Shown: positions 1-5,369, numbered from the stretch's first letter. The stretch: DNA of 5,369 nt from Legionella genomosp. 1 (GCA_945862275.1 CAMAYA010000091.1:1-5369), one strand, 5' to 3'. Notes: generated from the sequence alone by a model not told the origin. Numbers and translations are program-made.

Positions 1-646
1 ATCCTTCAATTTCTAAAAAAAGCCTGTCCATGGGACTTTTTATCCAAAATAAAACAGGCGCTATGTGGTGGATAGCCCCGTGATTGATTTCTTCTCGTGT
101 ATAAAAGGGGATGAGCTTCTTTCCTTCTACTCGACCGACAACGCGTTTGTTGTGAAGGTCTTTTTTAAATAACCCTAAATTGGCAGAAATTAAATTCGAG
201 GGCAGGCCATAAATAGGCACTGAGTATTCAGCTGTTTTTTTCAAGCTGCCGTGAAGCAGGGGCATAAAATAGCCAGTAAACATGCCATGAACCGGCTTGT
301 GTTTATAAAATTCAACAGGCGTGAACCAGGTTTGAAAAAAAGTGCGAATGGTTGCATCAGATGAAGCGTTCAGCGACATGGCTTCATGGCACGCAGGGTG
401 CCAGTCTTTAATTTGCAATGGGATGGACTCCGTACCCACGGACTTCTCTGGATTTTGTTTTAAAAACGTACGGCATGAGTGTTGAAATGCACGCAGGGAC
501 GGTTGAATAGACGCTGTGTTCCAACCCGGGAGTTGATTAAATGAAGCATGCGTAAGGGATGTCTTTGGTAATGTAAACCAATAGTCCGTTATGAGGGCAA
601 GCATGATAGTGGCAATCAGCATGAGATAAAGGCGTAATGTTTTCAT
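1..646 (-). CDS. mltA: Membrane-bound lytic murein transglycosylase A (MltA), C-terminus cut by window edge
   Basis: Reading leftward from ATG at 646, the frame stays open to base 1, giving the first 215 residues; the rest lies outside the window. MltA cleaves the MurNAc-GlcNAc bond of peptidoglycan non-hydrolytically, leaving 1,6-anhydro-MurNAc ends, and acts in the periplasm during wall turnover. The family is recognised from FTGYFMPLLHGS followed by YSVPIYGLP (about residues 124-150), then PFYTREEINHGAI, and near the edge SPMDRLFLEIEG, which matches the MltA stretch just before the catalytic C-terminal part. The catalytic Asp of the family lies beyond the edge and cannot be checked. The N-terminus (residues 4-24, LYLMLIATIMLALITDYWF core) is a hydrophobic signal or anchor but has no lipobox cysteine, unlike the E. 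coli lipoprotein. The Shine-Dalgarno is weak (GAGAAA just upstream). The gene is divergent from dapA across about 170 bp. No frameshift or internal stop is present. Family call is secure; completeness is unknown. Confidence 0.9.
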   Translation of the reverse strand, partial: MKTLRLYLMLIATIMLALITDYWFTLPKTSLTHASFNQLPGWNTASIQPSLRAFQHSCRTFLKQNPEKSVGTESIPLQIKDWHPACHEAMSLNASSDATIRTFFQTWFTPVEFYKHKPVHGMFTGYFMPLLHGSLKKTAEYSVPIYGLPSNLISANLGLFKKDLHNKRVVGRVEGKKLIPFYTREEINHGAIHHIAPVLFWIKSPMDRLFLEIEG

Positions 647-679
647 GAATTTTCTCGATGGGCCCGTTAATAGTGGGCA

Positions 680-709
680 AATATAGCACACTTCTAGGGT
701 GATATGCAA
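680..709 (-). promoter_or_regulatory. Candidate sigma-70 promoter for mltA
   Basis: On the minus strand a TTGCAT -35 (704-709, 3 of 6 to consensus) is followed after 18 bases by TATATT (680-685, 5 of 6). It lies about 35 bp upstream of the mltA ATG and points the right way. The -10 is good and the -35 is weak. This is pattern matching only. Confidence 0.4.
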
Positions 710-761
710 ATGAACATCATGATTAATCTATCTGTGGGGATCAGTTCGGTTAGGAATATCC

Positions 762-790
762 TTGTGAAATATCTGTTCTCGCAGTAGTAT
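762..790 (+). promoter_or_regulatory. Candidate sigma-70 promoter for the dapA cluster
   Basis: TTGTGA (762-767, 4 of 6) is separated by exactly 17 bases from TAGTAT (785-790, 4 of 6), placing transcription start roughly 25 bp before the dapA ATG. Both boxes are imperfect. It is the best-spaced candidate I see between mltA and dapA, but an alternative start nearby is possible. Confidence 0.35.
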
Positions 791-820
791 TAATCAGATT
801 ATTGATTGATAGAGGGCATC

Positions 821-1693
821 ATGTTTCGAGGGAGTATAGTGGCACTGGTAACACCCATGTTGGATGATCACGTGGATGTGGAGCGCTTGCGCGAACTGGT
901 TGAATTTCATATAGAAGCCGGCACGCATGCGATTGTTGCAGCAGGCACCACGGGTGAGTCTGGCACGTTATCACAGGAGGAAAAACTCCTGGTGATTAAA
1001 ACAGTGGTGGATGCCGTGCGTGAGCGTATTCCTGTTATTGCGGGAACGGCTGAGAATGCTACAAAGTCGTGCATTGAGCTGACTCAATTGGCCATGGCGT
1101 GTGGGGCGCATGCAGCACTCATCATGACGCCGGCTTATATCAAGCCAACGCAAGAGGGGCTTTATCAGCATTACAGCCAGATTGCACATGCCGCCGCAAT
1201 TCCTATCATTTTGTACAACGTACCCAGCCGGACTGCTTGTGATTTATTACCTGAAACCGTGGAGCGGTTGTCACACATTTCAAATATTATTGGTATTAAA
1301 GAAGCCACGGGCCAAATGCCGCGGTTGCAACAAATTCTAAACGCGTGTGAAGGCAGGTTGGATGTATACAGTGGGGATGATATAACGGCAGCATCCTGGA
1401 TGCTTGCAGGAGCCAACGGGGTTATATCTGTTACGGCAAATGTGGCGCCTCAACACATGGCGAAAATGTGTGATGCCGCCATGGATGGGGACAAGGACGA
1501 CTGTTTGCGCCTTCAGAAGGAACTAATGCCGCTGCATCATCTGATGTTTGTTGAATCAAATCCCATCCCGGTGAAATGGGCGCTGCATAGACGGGGGTTG
1601 ATGAATGATGAAATTCGTCTTCCATTAACGCATTTAGCACATGGGCACCGAGAGGCGCTCGACCATGCGTTATATGCATTACAATTAATCTAA
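821..1693 (+). CDS. dapA: 4-hydroxy-tetrahydrodipicolinate synthase (DHDPS)
   Basis: DapA condenses pyruvate with L-aspartate-4-semialdehyde in the cytoplasm, the committed step toward diaminopimelate (peptidoglycan) and lysine. The 290-residue product (E. coli: 292) is a class I aldolase-type TIM barrel. Visible active-site elements are GTTGES (residues 42-47; Thr43, Thr44), Tyr106, YNVPSR (Tyr132, Arg137) and the Schiff-base Lys160 in GIKEATG. C-terminal landmarks GVISVTANVA and FVESNPIPVKWA also fit. I chose ATG 821 over the in-frame TTG at 806 because it gives the conserved MF-GSIVA-VTPM start and has a GAGGG Shine-Dalgarno at 812-816, although with a short 4-base spacer. The lysine-feedback site is largely altered relative to E. 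coli (His53 to Gln52, His56 to Lys55, Glu84 to Ser83, Tyr106 to Ala105), which predicts weak or no lysine inhibition. It is the first gene of a probable three-gene operon; the next start lies about 10 bp after its stop. Confidence 0.97.
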   Translation: MFRGSIVALVTPMLDDHVDVERLRELVEFHIEAGTHAIVAAGTTGESGTLSQEEKLLVIKTVVDAVRERIPVIAGTAENATKSCIELTQLAMACGAHAALIMTPAYIKPTQEGLYQHYSQIAHAAAIPIILYNVPSRTACDLLPETVERLSHISNIIGIKEATGQMPRLQQILNACEGRLDVYSGDDITAASWMLAGANGVISVTANVAPQHMAKMCDAAMDGDKDDCLRLQKELMPLHHLMFVESNPIPVKWALHRRGLMNDEIRLPLTHLAHGHREALDHALYALQLI

Positions 1694-1703
1694 GGTGTTG
1701 GAT

Positions 1704-1919
1704 GTGAATGGTATTAAAAAGTTAGGGTATATCTGTGTATGTTCTGTGTTCTTGGCAGCATGTTCGGCGAGCAAAGGGGGAGATTTATACCTTAAAAGCG
1801 CGAATGGTCCTGATTTGGTGGTGCCGAAGCCATTAACGAGTGCGAATATGGGTTATTTCTATAAATTACCCTCTCAGCATCAAGATGCAAAGGTAAGCAT
1901 TGAGCCACCGGCCGGGTAA
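1704..1919 (+). CDS. Short outer-membrane lipoprotein resembling the N-terminus of BamC (NlpB)
   Basis: The product is a 71-residue lipoprotein. A hydrophobic stretch (residues 7-19) ends in the lipobox LAAC, with the acylated cysteine at residue 20 and Ser at +2, so Lol sorting to the outer membrane is expected. The mature part is only about 50 residues and ends at a clean stop in KVSIEPPAG. Its pattern (a VVPKPL element, then a Tyr-x-Leu-Pro, then Ile-x-Pro-Pro-Ala-Gly) resembles the extended N-terminal segment of BamC, which binds BamD; the two globular helix-grip domains of full BamC are absent. In E. coli bamC also directly follows dapA, which supports the link. I prefer GTG 1704, because AAGG at 1692-1695 sits 8 bases upstream; GTG 1695 or TTG 1698 would add two or three residues. 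No further BamC-like sequence continues before the next gene at 1947. The lipoprotein call is firm; BamC homology is inferred. Confidence 0.75.
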   Translation: MNGIKKLGYICVCSVFLAACSASKGGDLYLKSANGPDLVVPKPLTSANMGYFYKLPSQHQDAKVSIEPPAG

Positions 1920-1946
1920 GTAGTCCTGTTAACAAGGGATGTTTAT

Positions 1947-3236
1947 ATGTCAGCTAAAACCGATGAGTTAACGGTTATTCAAGATTTATCCAGACGCATT
2001 GTGGAGGCCCAGAGCAATATCCGTATTCTTGACCAAATCAAATGGGATGATACAGTCAAGACTCATTTTTTTCAGCACAAAGCCAAACAACTCCCTGCCG
2101 TCAACGCGGCCTATTATCAAGCCAGGCCTTTACCGTTTGACGCCCTTGAAAAGATGGAAGCGTTCCGTCTGATTTTGCGTGATGCTCAAAATCAATTAGG
2201 CCAATATTCTCCGGTCACACGATTAATGAAACGTCAATGTGATGAATACATTCGAGCGGTTCAGATGTTGTCGGCTCGTGGAACGCCGGCCTTTAATGAA
2301 TTGTCGATGGAACTGTACGGCAGCCCGGGTGATGTGTTTTATGCTGGTGGACCGAAGCTATCCCATTTGGGCTCTTTACTGTTTGATGTGTTAACTGCAT
2401 TGGATGTCAGGTTGCAAACCACCGCTGACGTAGAGCGGTACACGCCTGATGAAGCGCAAAAATTATTGCAGGCACGTTTAAATGTATTTTTTGATCAACA
2501 TCAAGGCAAAGTGAACGTGATGGTGAGTGATGGCATGATTGCGGATGCCGCCGCCGGAGCTGATAGCATTAAATTGAACAAAAATTCAAAATTCAGTGAT
2601 CGTGAGCTCAAATACCTTGAAGTGCATGAAGGCTGGGTGCATGTCGGAACCACGATGAATGGGGCCATGCAACCGTACTGTTTTTTTCTATCCAAAGGAT
2701 CACCTTCTTGCAGTGTGATTCAGGAAGGATTGGCCGTGATCACGGAAGTGGTTAGTTTCTCATCTTATCCTGGCCGCATGCGCAAAATTACTAATCGCGT
2801 TATTGCGATTGATAAAGTGACAGAAGGGGCTAACTTCTTGGATATTTACCGGTACTTTCTGAAGTGCGGGTTGCAGGAAGACGACAGTTACAATCAAACC
2901 GTTCGAGTATTCCGTGGCAGCACGCCATCAGGCGGACCGTTCACGAAAGATTTGTCATACGCCAAGGGGTTTGTGCTCATCTATAATTTCATATGCTTTG
3001 CCATCAGCCAACATCGGGTTGATATTATCCCATTGTTGTTTACGGGTAAATTGGCCTTGGATGATTTGCCGTTGCTGATTCAATTAAAAGAGCAGGGTCT
3101 TATTACCGCTCCCGTCTATTTGCCGCCGCAATTTCGTGATTTAGCAGCCCTCAGTACTTGGATGAGTTTTTCACTGTTTCTCAATAAATTTGATATGGAT
3201 GAGATACAAAAAAACTTTCGATTTTTATTGCTGTAA
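1947..3236 (+). CDS. QEGLA-motif (DUF1704/TIGR02421) protein, MATCAP-like zinc metallopeptidase
   Basis: This 429-residue soluble protein matches the family usually named 'flavohemoglobin expression-modulating QEGLA motif protein'. It shows HEGWVH at residues 227-232 (a HExxxH zinc site: His227, Glu228, His232) and QEGLA at 259-263, whose Glu260 lies where a third zinc ligand is expected. Other family landmarks are RKITNRVIAIDK after the QEGLA block and RVFRGSTPSGGPFTKD (320-335). From family knowledge, the human member MATCAP (KIAA0895L) is a tubulin tyrosine carboxypeptidase using HExxxH plus a downstream Glu; here the spacing from first His to Glu is 33 residues against about 36 in MATCAP. 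The bacterial substrate is unknown, and the flavohemoglobin name is not functional proof. There is no signal peptide or membrane segment, so it is probably cytoplasmic or secreted by a non-Sec route. An AAGGGA Shine-Dalgarno (1934-1939) sits 7 bases before ATG 1947. It is the third gene of the dapA cluster, 27 bp after the lipoprotein, and converges on the LOG gene. Confidence 0.93.
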   Translation: MSAKTDELTVIQDLSRRIVEAQSNIRILDQIKWDDTVKTHFFQHKAKQLPAVNAAYYQARPLPFDALEKMEAFRLILRDAQNQLGQYSPVTRLMKRQCDEYIRAVQMLSARGTPAFNELSMELYGSPGDVFYAGGPKLSHLGSLLFDVLTALDVRLQTTADVERYTPDEAQKLLQARLNVFFDQHQGKVNVMVSDGMIADAAAGADSIKLNKNSKFSDRELKYLEVHEGWVHVGTTMNGAMQPYCFFLSKGSPSCSVIQEGLAVITEVVSFSSYPGRMRKITNRVIAIDKVTEGANFLDIYRYFLKCGLQEDDSYNQTVRVFRGSTPSGGPFTKDLSYAKGFVLIYNFICFAISQHRVDIIPLLFTGKLALDDLPLLIQLKEQGLITAPVYLPPQFRDLAALSTWMSFSLFLNKFDMDEIQKNFRFLLL

Positions 3237-3261
3237 TATGGTGATAGCCCAAGCTTTTTTC

Positions 3262-3870
3262 CTATACCCGGTGTTTGCCAACATTCTTTTCGCCAGACAT
3301 GCGCCGCAAGTTCGGTAGCACTTCACTGATATCGTCAACGACGGCGAACAGGTTCTCGAACTCGAGTCCGGTGCGAATAAATTTCTGCCGACGCATGTGT
3401 TCGATGTCGAGCAGGACGTACTTAAAAGTATCCAAAGTATTCACGACCACGATCGGCTTCTGATGATCACCGATTTGGATGCCGGTGATCTCTTCCCATA
3501 GTTCATCGCGGGTACCAGCACCACCGGCGAGAACAACGAAGCCGTCGCCATTGCGAAACTGCTTCTTGCGTTCATACAGGTCTTTCGTAACGATCAGCTC
3601 ATAGTTGCTCGAGTGGACGTGATGGCCTTCCTTAGCGCCGATGGGCTGCTCGTGATCGACCAAAATCTTCGGAATGACAGCAGTGAGATGTCCGCCGTAA
3701 TTCAGTACAGCGGACCCAAAAGCACCCATGACGCCGATTGTTCCACCGCCAAAGATGCCGCGAACCTTTTCACGGGCGAGAGTTTCGCCCAAATCATGTC
3801 CCGATTTCACAAAAGCGGGATCGTTACCGGGACCTGAGCCACAATAGACGGTAACAGCAGTGATTTTCAT
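3262..3870 (-). CDS. LOG-family protein (TIGR00730-type, putative nucleoside 5'-monophosphate phosphoribohydrolase)
   Basis: The product is 202 residues, normal for the family, with a Rossmann-like fold. LOG proteins hydrolyse nucleoside 5'-monophosphates (cytokinin ribotides in plants and some bacteria, AMP in others) to base and ribose 5-phosphate. Visible motifs are YCGSG near the N-terminus (9-13), GGGTIGVMG (41-49), YERKKQF (99-105) and AGGAGTRDE (115-123). The last corresponds to the signature PGGxGTxxE with its first Pro replaced by Ala115; Glu123 and the glycines are kept, so activity is plausible but not certain. I chose ATG 3870: it gives the conserved MKITAVTVYCGS start and has AAGGG 7 bases upstream. 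A TTG at 3990 would add 40 AT-rich residues unlike the family. GC is about 55% in the lines I counted against about 33-43% in the preceding gene, and isoleucine is 11 ATC to 3 ATT against 6 to 15 there, suggesting acquisition. It converges on the QEGLA gene with a 25 bp gap. Confidence 0.9.
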   Translation of the reverse strand: MKITAVTVYCGSGPGNDPAFVKSGHDLGETLAREKVRGIFGGGTIGVMGAFGSAVLNYGGHLTAVIPKILVDHEQPIGAKEGHHVHSSNYELIVTKDLYERKKQFRNGDGFVVLAGGAGTRDELWEEITGIQIGDHQKPIVVVNTLDTFKYVLLDIEHMRRQKFIRTGLEFENLFAVVDDISEVLPNLRRMSGEKNVGKHRV

Positions 3871-3940
3871 AATAATACCCTTAGAGGATCGAGCGGAGTA
3901 ATTCTTTAGGGTGCTGGGATTTTTTTTCAGAAATATCGAC

Positions 3941-3951
3941 AACACTGTGTT
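3941..3951. promoter_or_regulatory. Short palindrome upstream of the LOG gene, possible operator
   Basis: AACAC and GTGTT flank a single central T (AACACTGTGTT), about 70 bp upstream of the LOG start codon. Position and symmetry would suit a repressor or activator site, but an 11-bp palindrome of this kind also arises by chance and no regulator gene is nearby. Confidence 0.2.
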
Positions 3952-4083
3952 TTTATGATCAAATTCACTTGCGACAGTGGAATAGGTCAAAAGAACAAAG
4001 GATGTTATCGAGATTCACAGCACCAGAACAATGCTATCAACCCACTCGCAATTGATCAAGAACAATTTGCACCGTCCACTTGA

Positions 4084-4218
4084 AGAAACCGTTGGCTATT
4101 AGCGTTAGATAAGACACTCCCCCAATATGTTCAAACTGAATTTGAAGAGTACCTGAAATGCGGCCGCCTTGAGTATGGTTTTTTGGGGTACCAACTTAAG
4201 GCGGGACAGCTCAATTAA
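4084..4218 (+). pseudogene. IS91-family transposase, N-terminal fragment
   Basis: The frame running from 4084 to a double stop at 4216-4221 contains TLPQYVQTEFEEYLKCGRLE followed by YGFL. This matches the conserved N-terminal block of IS91-family (rolling-circle, HUH-type) transposases, which reads approximately V..EFE.YL.CG.L..GFLRVRC. Similarity stops abruptly after GFL at about 4184: the zinc-binding cysteine array (..C..C.....FSCK), the HUH motif and catalytic Tyr never appear, and about 12 unrelated residues follow. Just upstream a TGA at 4081 interrupts the frame, although the same frame before it (FAPST) may be older coding sequence. No transposase start codon is evident. The element is therefore a relic, not capable of transposition. 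The IS91 family call rests on a single 20-25 residue block, but that block is distinctive. Confidence 0.72.
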
Positions 4219-4283
4219 TAACCGCTTGTGGTCTGTCGATTAAAAAAATAAAAAAGTTAGCGACAACAGCACCGTTTTTTACT

Positions 4284-4315
4284 GTAAAATTACGTGCTAT
4301 CTGTTCGTAATTTAC
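4284..4315. repeat. AT-rich inverted repeat (hairpin) in the intergenic relic
   Basis: AAATTACG (4287-4294) and CGTAATTT (4306-4313) form an 8-bp perfect stem with an 11-base loop. GT (4284-4285) and AC (4314-4315) extend it by two pairs across a one-base bulge. There is no T-run directly after it on either strand, so it does not fit a rho-independent terminator. It lies about 100 bp downstream of the transposase fragment and could be a terminus of a lost mobile element, but this is not established. Confidence 0.5.
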
Positions 4316-4498
4316 CCTTCATTTTATTTGATTACAAAGGCAATTCTACATGCGTGAGTTTCAGTAAATTAAAAAATAACGAAATAGTATCGGATCCAAC
4401 CCCACTTTGAAGACCAAAAACCAACACAACTTCAACAACCAACGGCTTTAGAAACGTCAGGCCTTCCTCTGTTTCAAAAAAAACATGTCCTAAACGCG

Positions 4499-5369
4499 CT
4501 ATACCATTGGATTGTTCAATTCATCTAGAACTGCTGGATTACCTGACTCTTGTTGTTCTTTAAAAAAACAACAGCGCTTAATGGATCTGATCTCGGTCAG
4601 GTCGTTCTGATAGGTCGCGTTAAATTCGCTTAAATTATTTTTAAACGTTTGATAGTTATCTAAGTCTGGGTTAATTAAATGCGCCATGCTGGTAGCACCC
4701 AGGGCATAAAAATACCCAAGATCGGCAACAATGCTCAAAAGGGTGAGAGCCCAGCCCAGTGGCGTGCCCACCAGAGATGCCGCTAATATGCCCATCAATA
4801 GATTAGACGTAAAATAACTACTGGCAACACTCGCTAAGGCACCAAATGCCAGCGTGCTAGCCTTTAAAATTTGCTTAAAAGTCGTTTCTGTATAGGCGGC
4901 TATGGTGGCGTGTTTGTCTCTAAGATCTTGGTTTAATAGTGTGAGCAGTTGTGCATACTCATCATATACAGCATTGTCTATGGGTAGCATCCACATCGAT
5001 GAAAGCACTTGGTTAATGGCAATGATTGCTTCTAGTTGTGACGAATAGCTCGCTAAAAGCAGGCCTAAATCTGTATCGTCATGCGCAAGATTAAATGCGT
5101 CTTTTAAGAATGCCACTTGAAAAGCATAATACAAAATACTGCTTAAGAAGGTACAAACAAGGGATACAACAACTAACACAGGATTTGAAATGCTAGGAAT
5201 TAACAAAAAAAGCGCATTCCAAAATAAATAGCTTCCGATCGCATCTTGAAATAAGCCAAAGACAAGCAGAAATTGATAGAATAGTTGTTGACACGTTTCC
5301 TGCAGCAGGGCGGTATTATTTTTTTCATGCGTTGGTTTTGGCCTGAATTGCAATGGAACATGCTGATTA
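4499..5369 (-). CDS. Unrecognised membrane protein with two hydrophobic hairpins, N-terminus beyond window
   Basis: I do not recognise this protein. The leftward frame ends at TAG 4499-4501 and stays open to the right edge. The only start inside the window with plausible position is TTG 5353 (284 residues), and the first internal ATG is near residue 120, so the true start probably lies outside. Numbering from TTG 5353, hydrophobic segments cover about 24-53 and 57-83, a polar, helical-looking centre covers 84-165 (rich in Leu, Ala, Gln, Asp), and a second hydrophobic block covers 166-221 with Gly-rich turns. A polar tail follows (226-284) with two adjacent cysteines in KRCCFFK (259-265), a possible acylation or metal site. 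Two membrane hairpins around a soluble domain, plus a polar C-terminal tail, recall some Legionella membrane-inserting effectors, but no effector domain is identifiable and a housekeeping role is equally possible. No neighbour in the window points to a function. Confidence 0.75.
   Translation of the reverse strand, partial: NQHVPLQFRPKPTHEKNNTALLQETCQQLFYQFLLVFGLFQDAIGSYLFWNALFLLIPSISNPVLVVVSLVCTFLSSILYYAFQVAFLKDAFNLAHDDTDLGLLLASYSSQLEAIIAINQVLSSMWMLPIDNAVYDEYAQLLTLLNQDLRDKHATIAAYTETTFKQILKASTLAFGALASVASSYFTSNLLMGILAASLVGTPLGWALTLLSIVADLGYFYALGATSMAHLINPDLDNYQTFKNNLSEFNATYQNDLTEIRSIKRCCFFKEQQESGNPAVLDELNNPMV

Larger units (their letters stand above)
3871..4498. other. Gene-poor stretch with transposase relic, inverted repeat and no intact gene
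   Basis: No convincing complete gene lies between the LOG start and the end of the membrane-protein gene. The left end (3871-3990) is the LOG upstream region: reading leftward it carries TTGACC at 3985-3990 as a possible -35 with no good -10, and an 11-bp palindrome AACACTGTGTT at 3941-3951 that could be an operator. Next comes the IS91-type transposase fragment, then an AT-rich segment with an inverted repeat (4284-4315). A tiny frame ATG-CGT-GAG-TTT-CAG-TAA at 4350, with AAAGG 8 bases upstream, may be the stub of a lost gene. Stops occur throughout all frames except a 46-codon stretch at 4388-4528. The overall picture is a decayed insertion site. Confidence 0.6.

Noticed and set aside
662..678. 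GCCC/GGGC inverted repeat in the mltA leader as a regulatory hairpin
   Set aside because: A 4-bp stem with a loop of about 9 bases is too weak to support.
806..820. TTG at 806 as the start of dapA
   Set aside because: The ATG at 821 gives the family-typical MF-GSIVA N-terminus and has GAGGG upstream; the extra five residues have no counterpart in DapA.
971..1679. Minus-strand open frames inside dapA, and a similar one at 2501-2695 inside the QEGLA gene
   Set aside because: They lie entirely within strongly conserved coding sequence on the other strand and show no domain or start signal.
3237..3261. A rho-independent terminator between the convergent QEGLA and LOG genes
   Set aside because: There is a T-run at about 3255-3260, but only a 3-bp AGC/GCT stem precedes it.
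3275..3837. Plus-strand open frames opposite the LOG gene
   Set aside because: They are antisense shadows of a conserved, GC-rich gene with no homology of their own.
3871..3990. A 40-residue N-terminal extension of the LOG protein from TTG 3990
   Set aside because: The extension is AT-rich, unlike the rest of the gene and the family, and ATG 3870 has a clear AAGGG Shine-Dalgarno.
4160..4167. NotI site (GCGGCCGC), with KpnI, BamHI, HindIII and XbaI sites nearby, as a sign of vector sequence
   Set aside because: The sites are scattered over about 1.3 kb rather than clustered. The NotI site falls inside the Cys-Gly-Arg codons of the transposase fragment, so it is natural.
4350..4367. A five-codon frame starting at ATG 4350 with AAAGG 8 bases upstream
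   Set aside because: Too short to judge; at most the stub of a destroyed gene. No leader-peptide context follows, because no gene lies downstream on that strand.
4388..4528. A 46-codon open stretch on the plus strand (Gln-rich, ending HWIVQFI) overlapping the end of the membrane-protein gene
   Set aside because: It has no start codon and no recognisable homology, and it runs antisense into a better-supported gene. It could be the tail of a lost gene but is not supportable as a feature.

Overview
The window looks like a chromosomal segment from a gammaproteobacterium, most plausibly a member of the Legionellales (Legionella or a relative). The reasons are a moderately AT-rich base composition, a DapA that closely follows the gammaproteobacterial pattern, a short BamC-like lipoprotein directly after dapA, a QEGLA-motif (DUF1704) protein, and an unrecognised two-hairpin membrane protein of a kind common in these genomes. 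The taxonomic placement is inference from gene content and style, not from a database match.

Left part (1-3236): a housekeeping block. A 5'-complete but C-terminally cut gene for a membrane-bound lytic murein transglycosylase A (MltA) runs leftward off the window edge. It is divergent from a rightward cluster of dapA (lysine and diaminopimelate synthesis), a roughly 71-residue lipoprotein resembling only the N-terminal BamD-binding part of BamC, and a 429-residue QEGLA/DUF1704 zinc-metallopeptidase-like protein. The last protein carries HEGWVH plus QEGLA, the zinc-site layout of the eukaryotic tubulin tyrosine carboxypeptidase MATCAP. The three rightward genes are tightly spaced and probably co-transcribed. 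MltA, DapA and the BamC-like protein all serve the cell envelope (peptidoglycan turnover, diaminopimelate precursor supply, outer-membrane protein assembly).

Middle part (3237-4498): a patch that looks acquired. A convergent LOG-family (TIGR00730-type) nucleotide phosphoribohydrolase gene is clearly more GC-rich than its neighbours and uses ATC rather than ATT for isoleucine. Beyond its 5' end lies about 630 bp without an intact gene. This stretch holds a decayed N-terminal fragment of an IS91-family transposase, an AT-rich inverted repeat and scattered stop codons.

Right part (4499-5369): one leftward gene, open to the window edge, encodes an unrecognised membrane protein with two hydrophobic hairpins around a soluble centre.

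The most notable observations are the MATCAP-type active site in a bacterial protein, the loss of most lysine-feedback residues in DapA, the miniature BamC, and the foreign-looking LOG gene beside a transposase relic. I found no tRNA, rRNA, CRISPR array or convincing rho-independent terminator.
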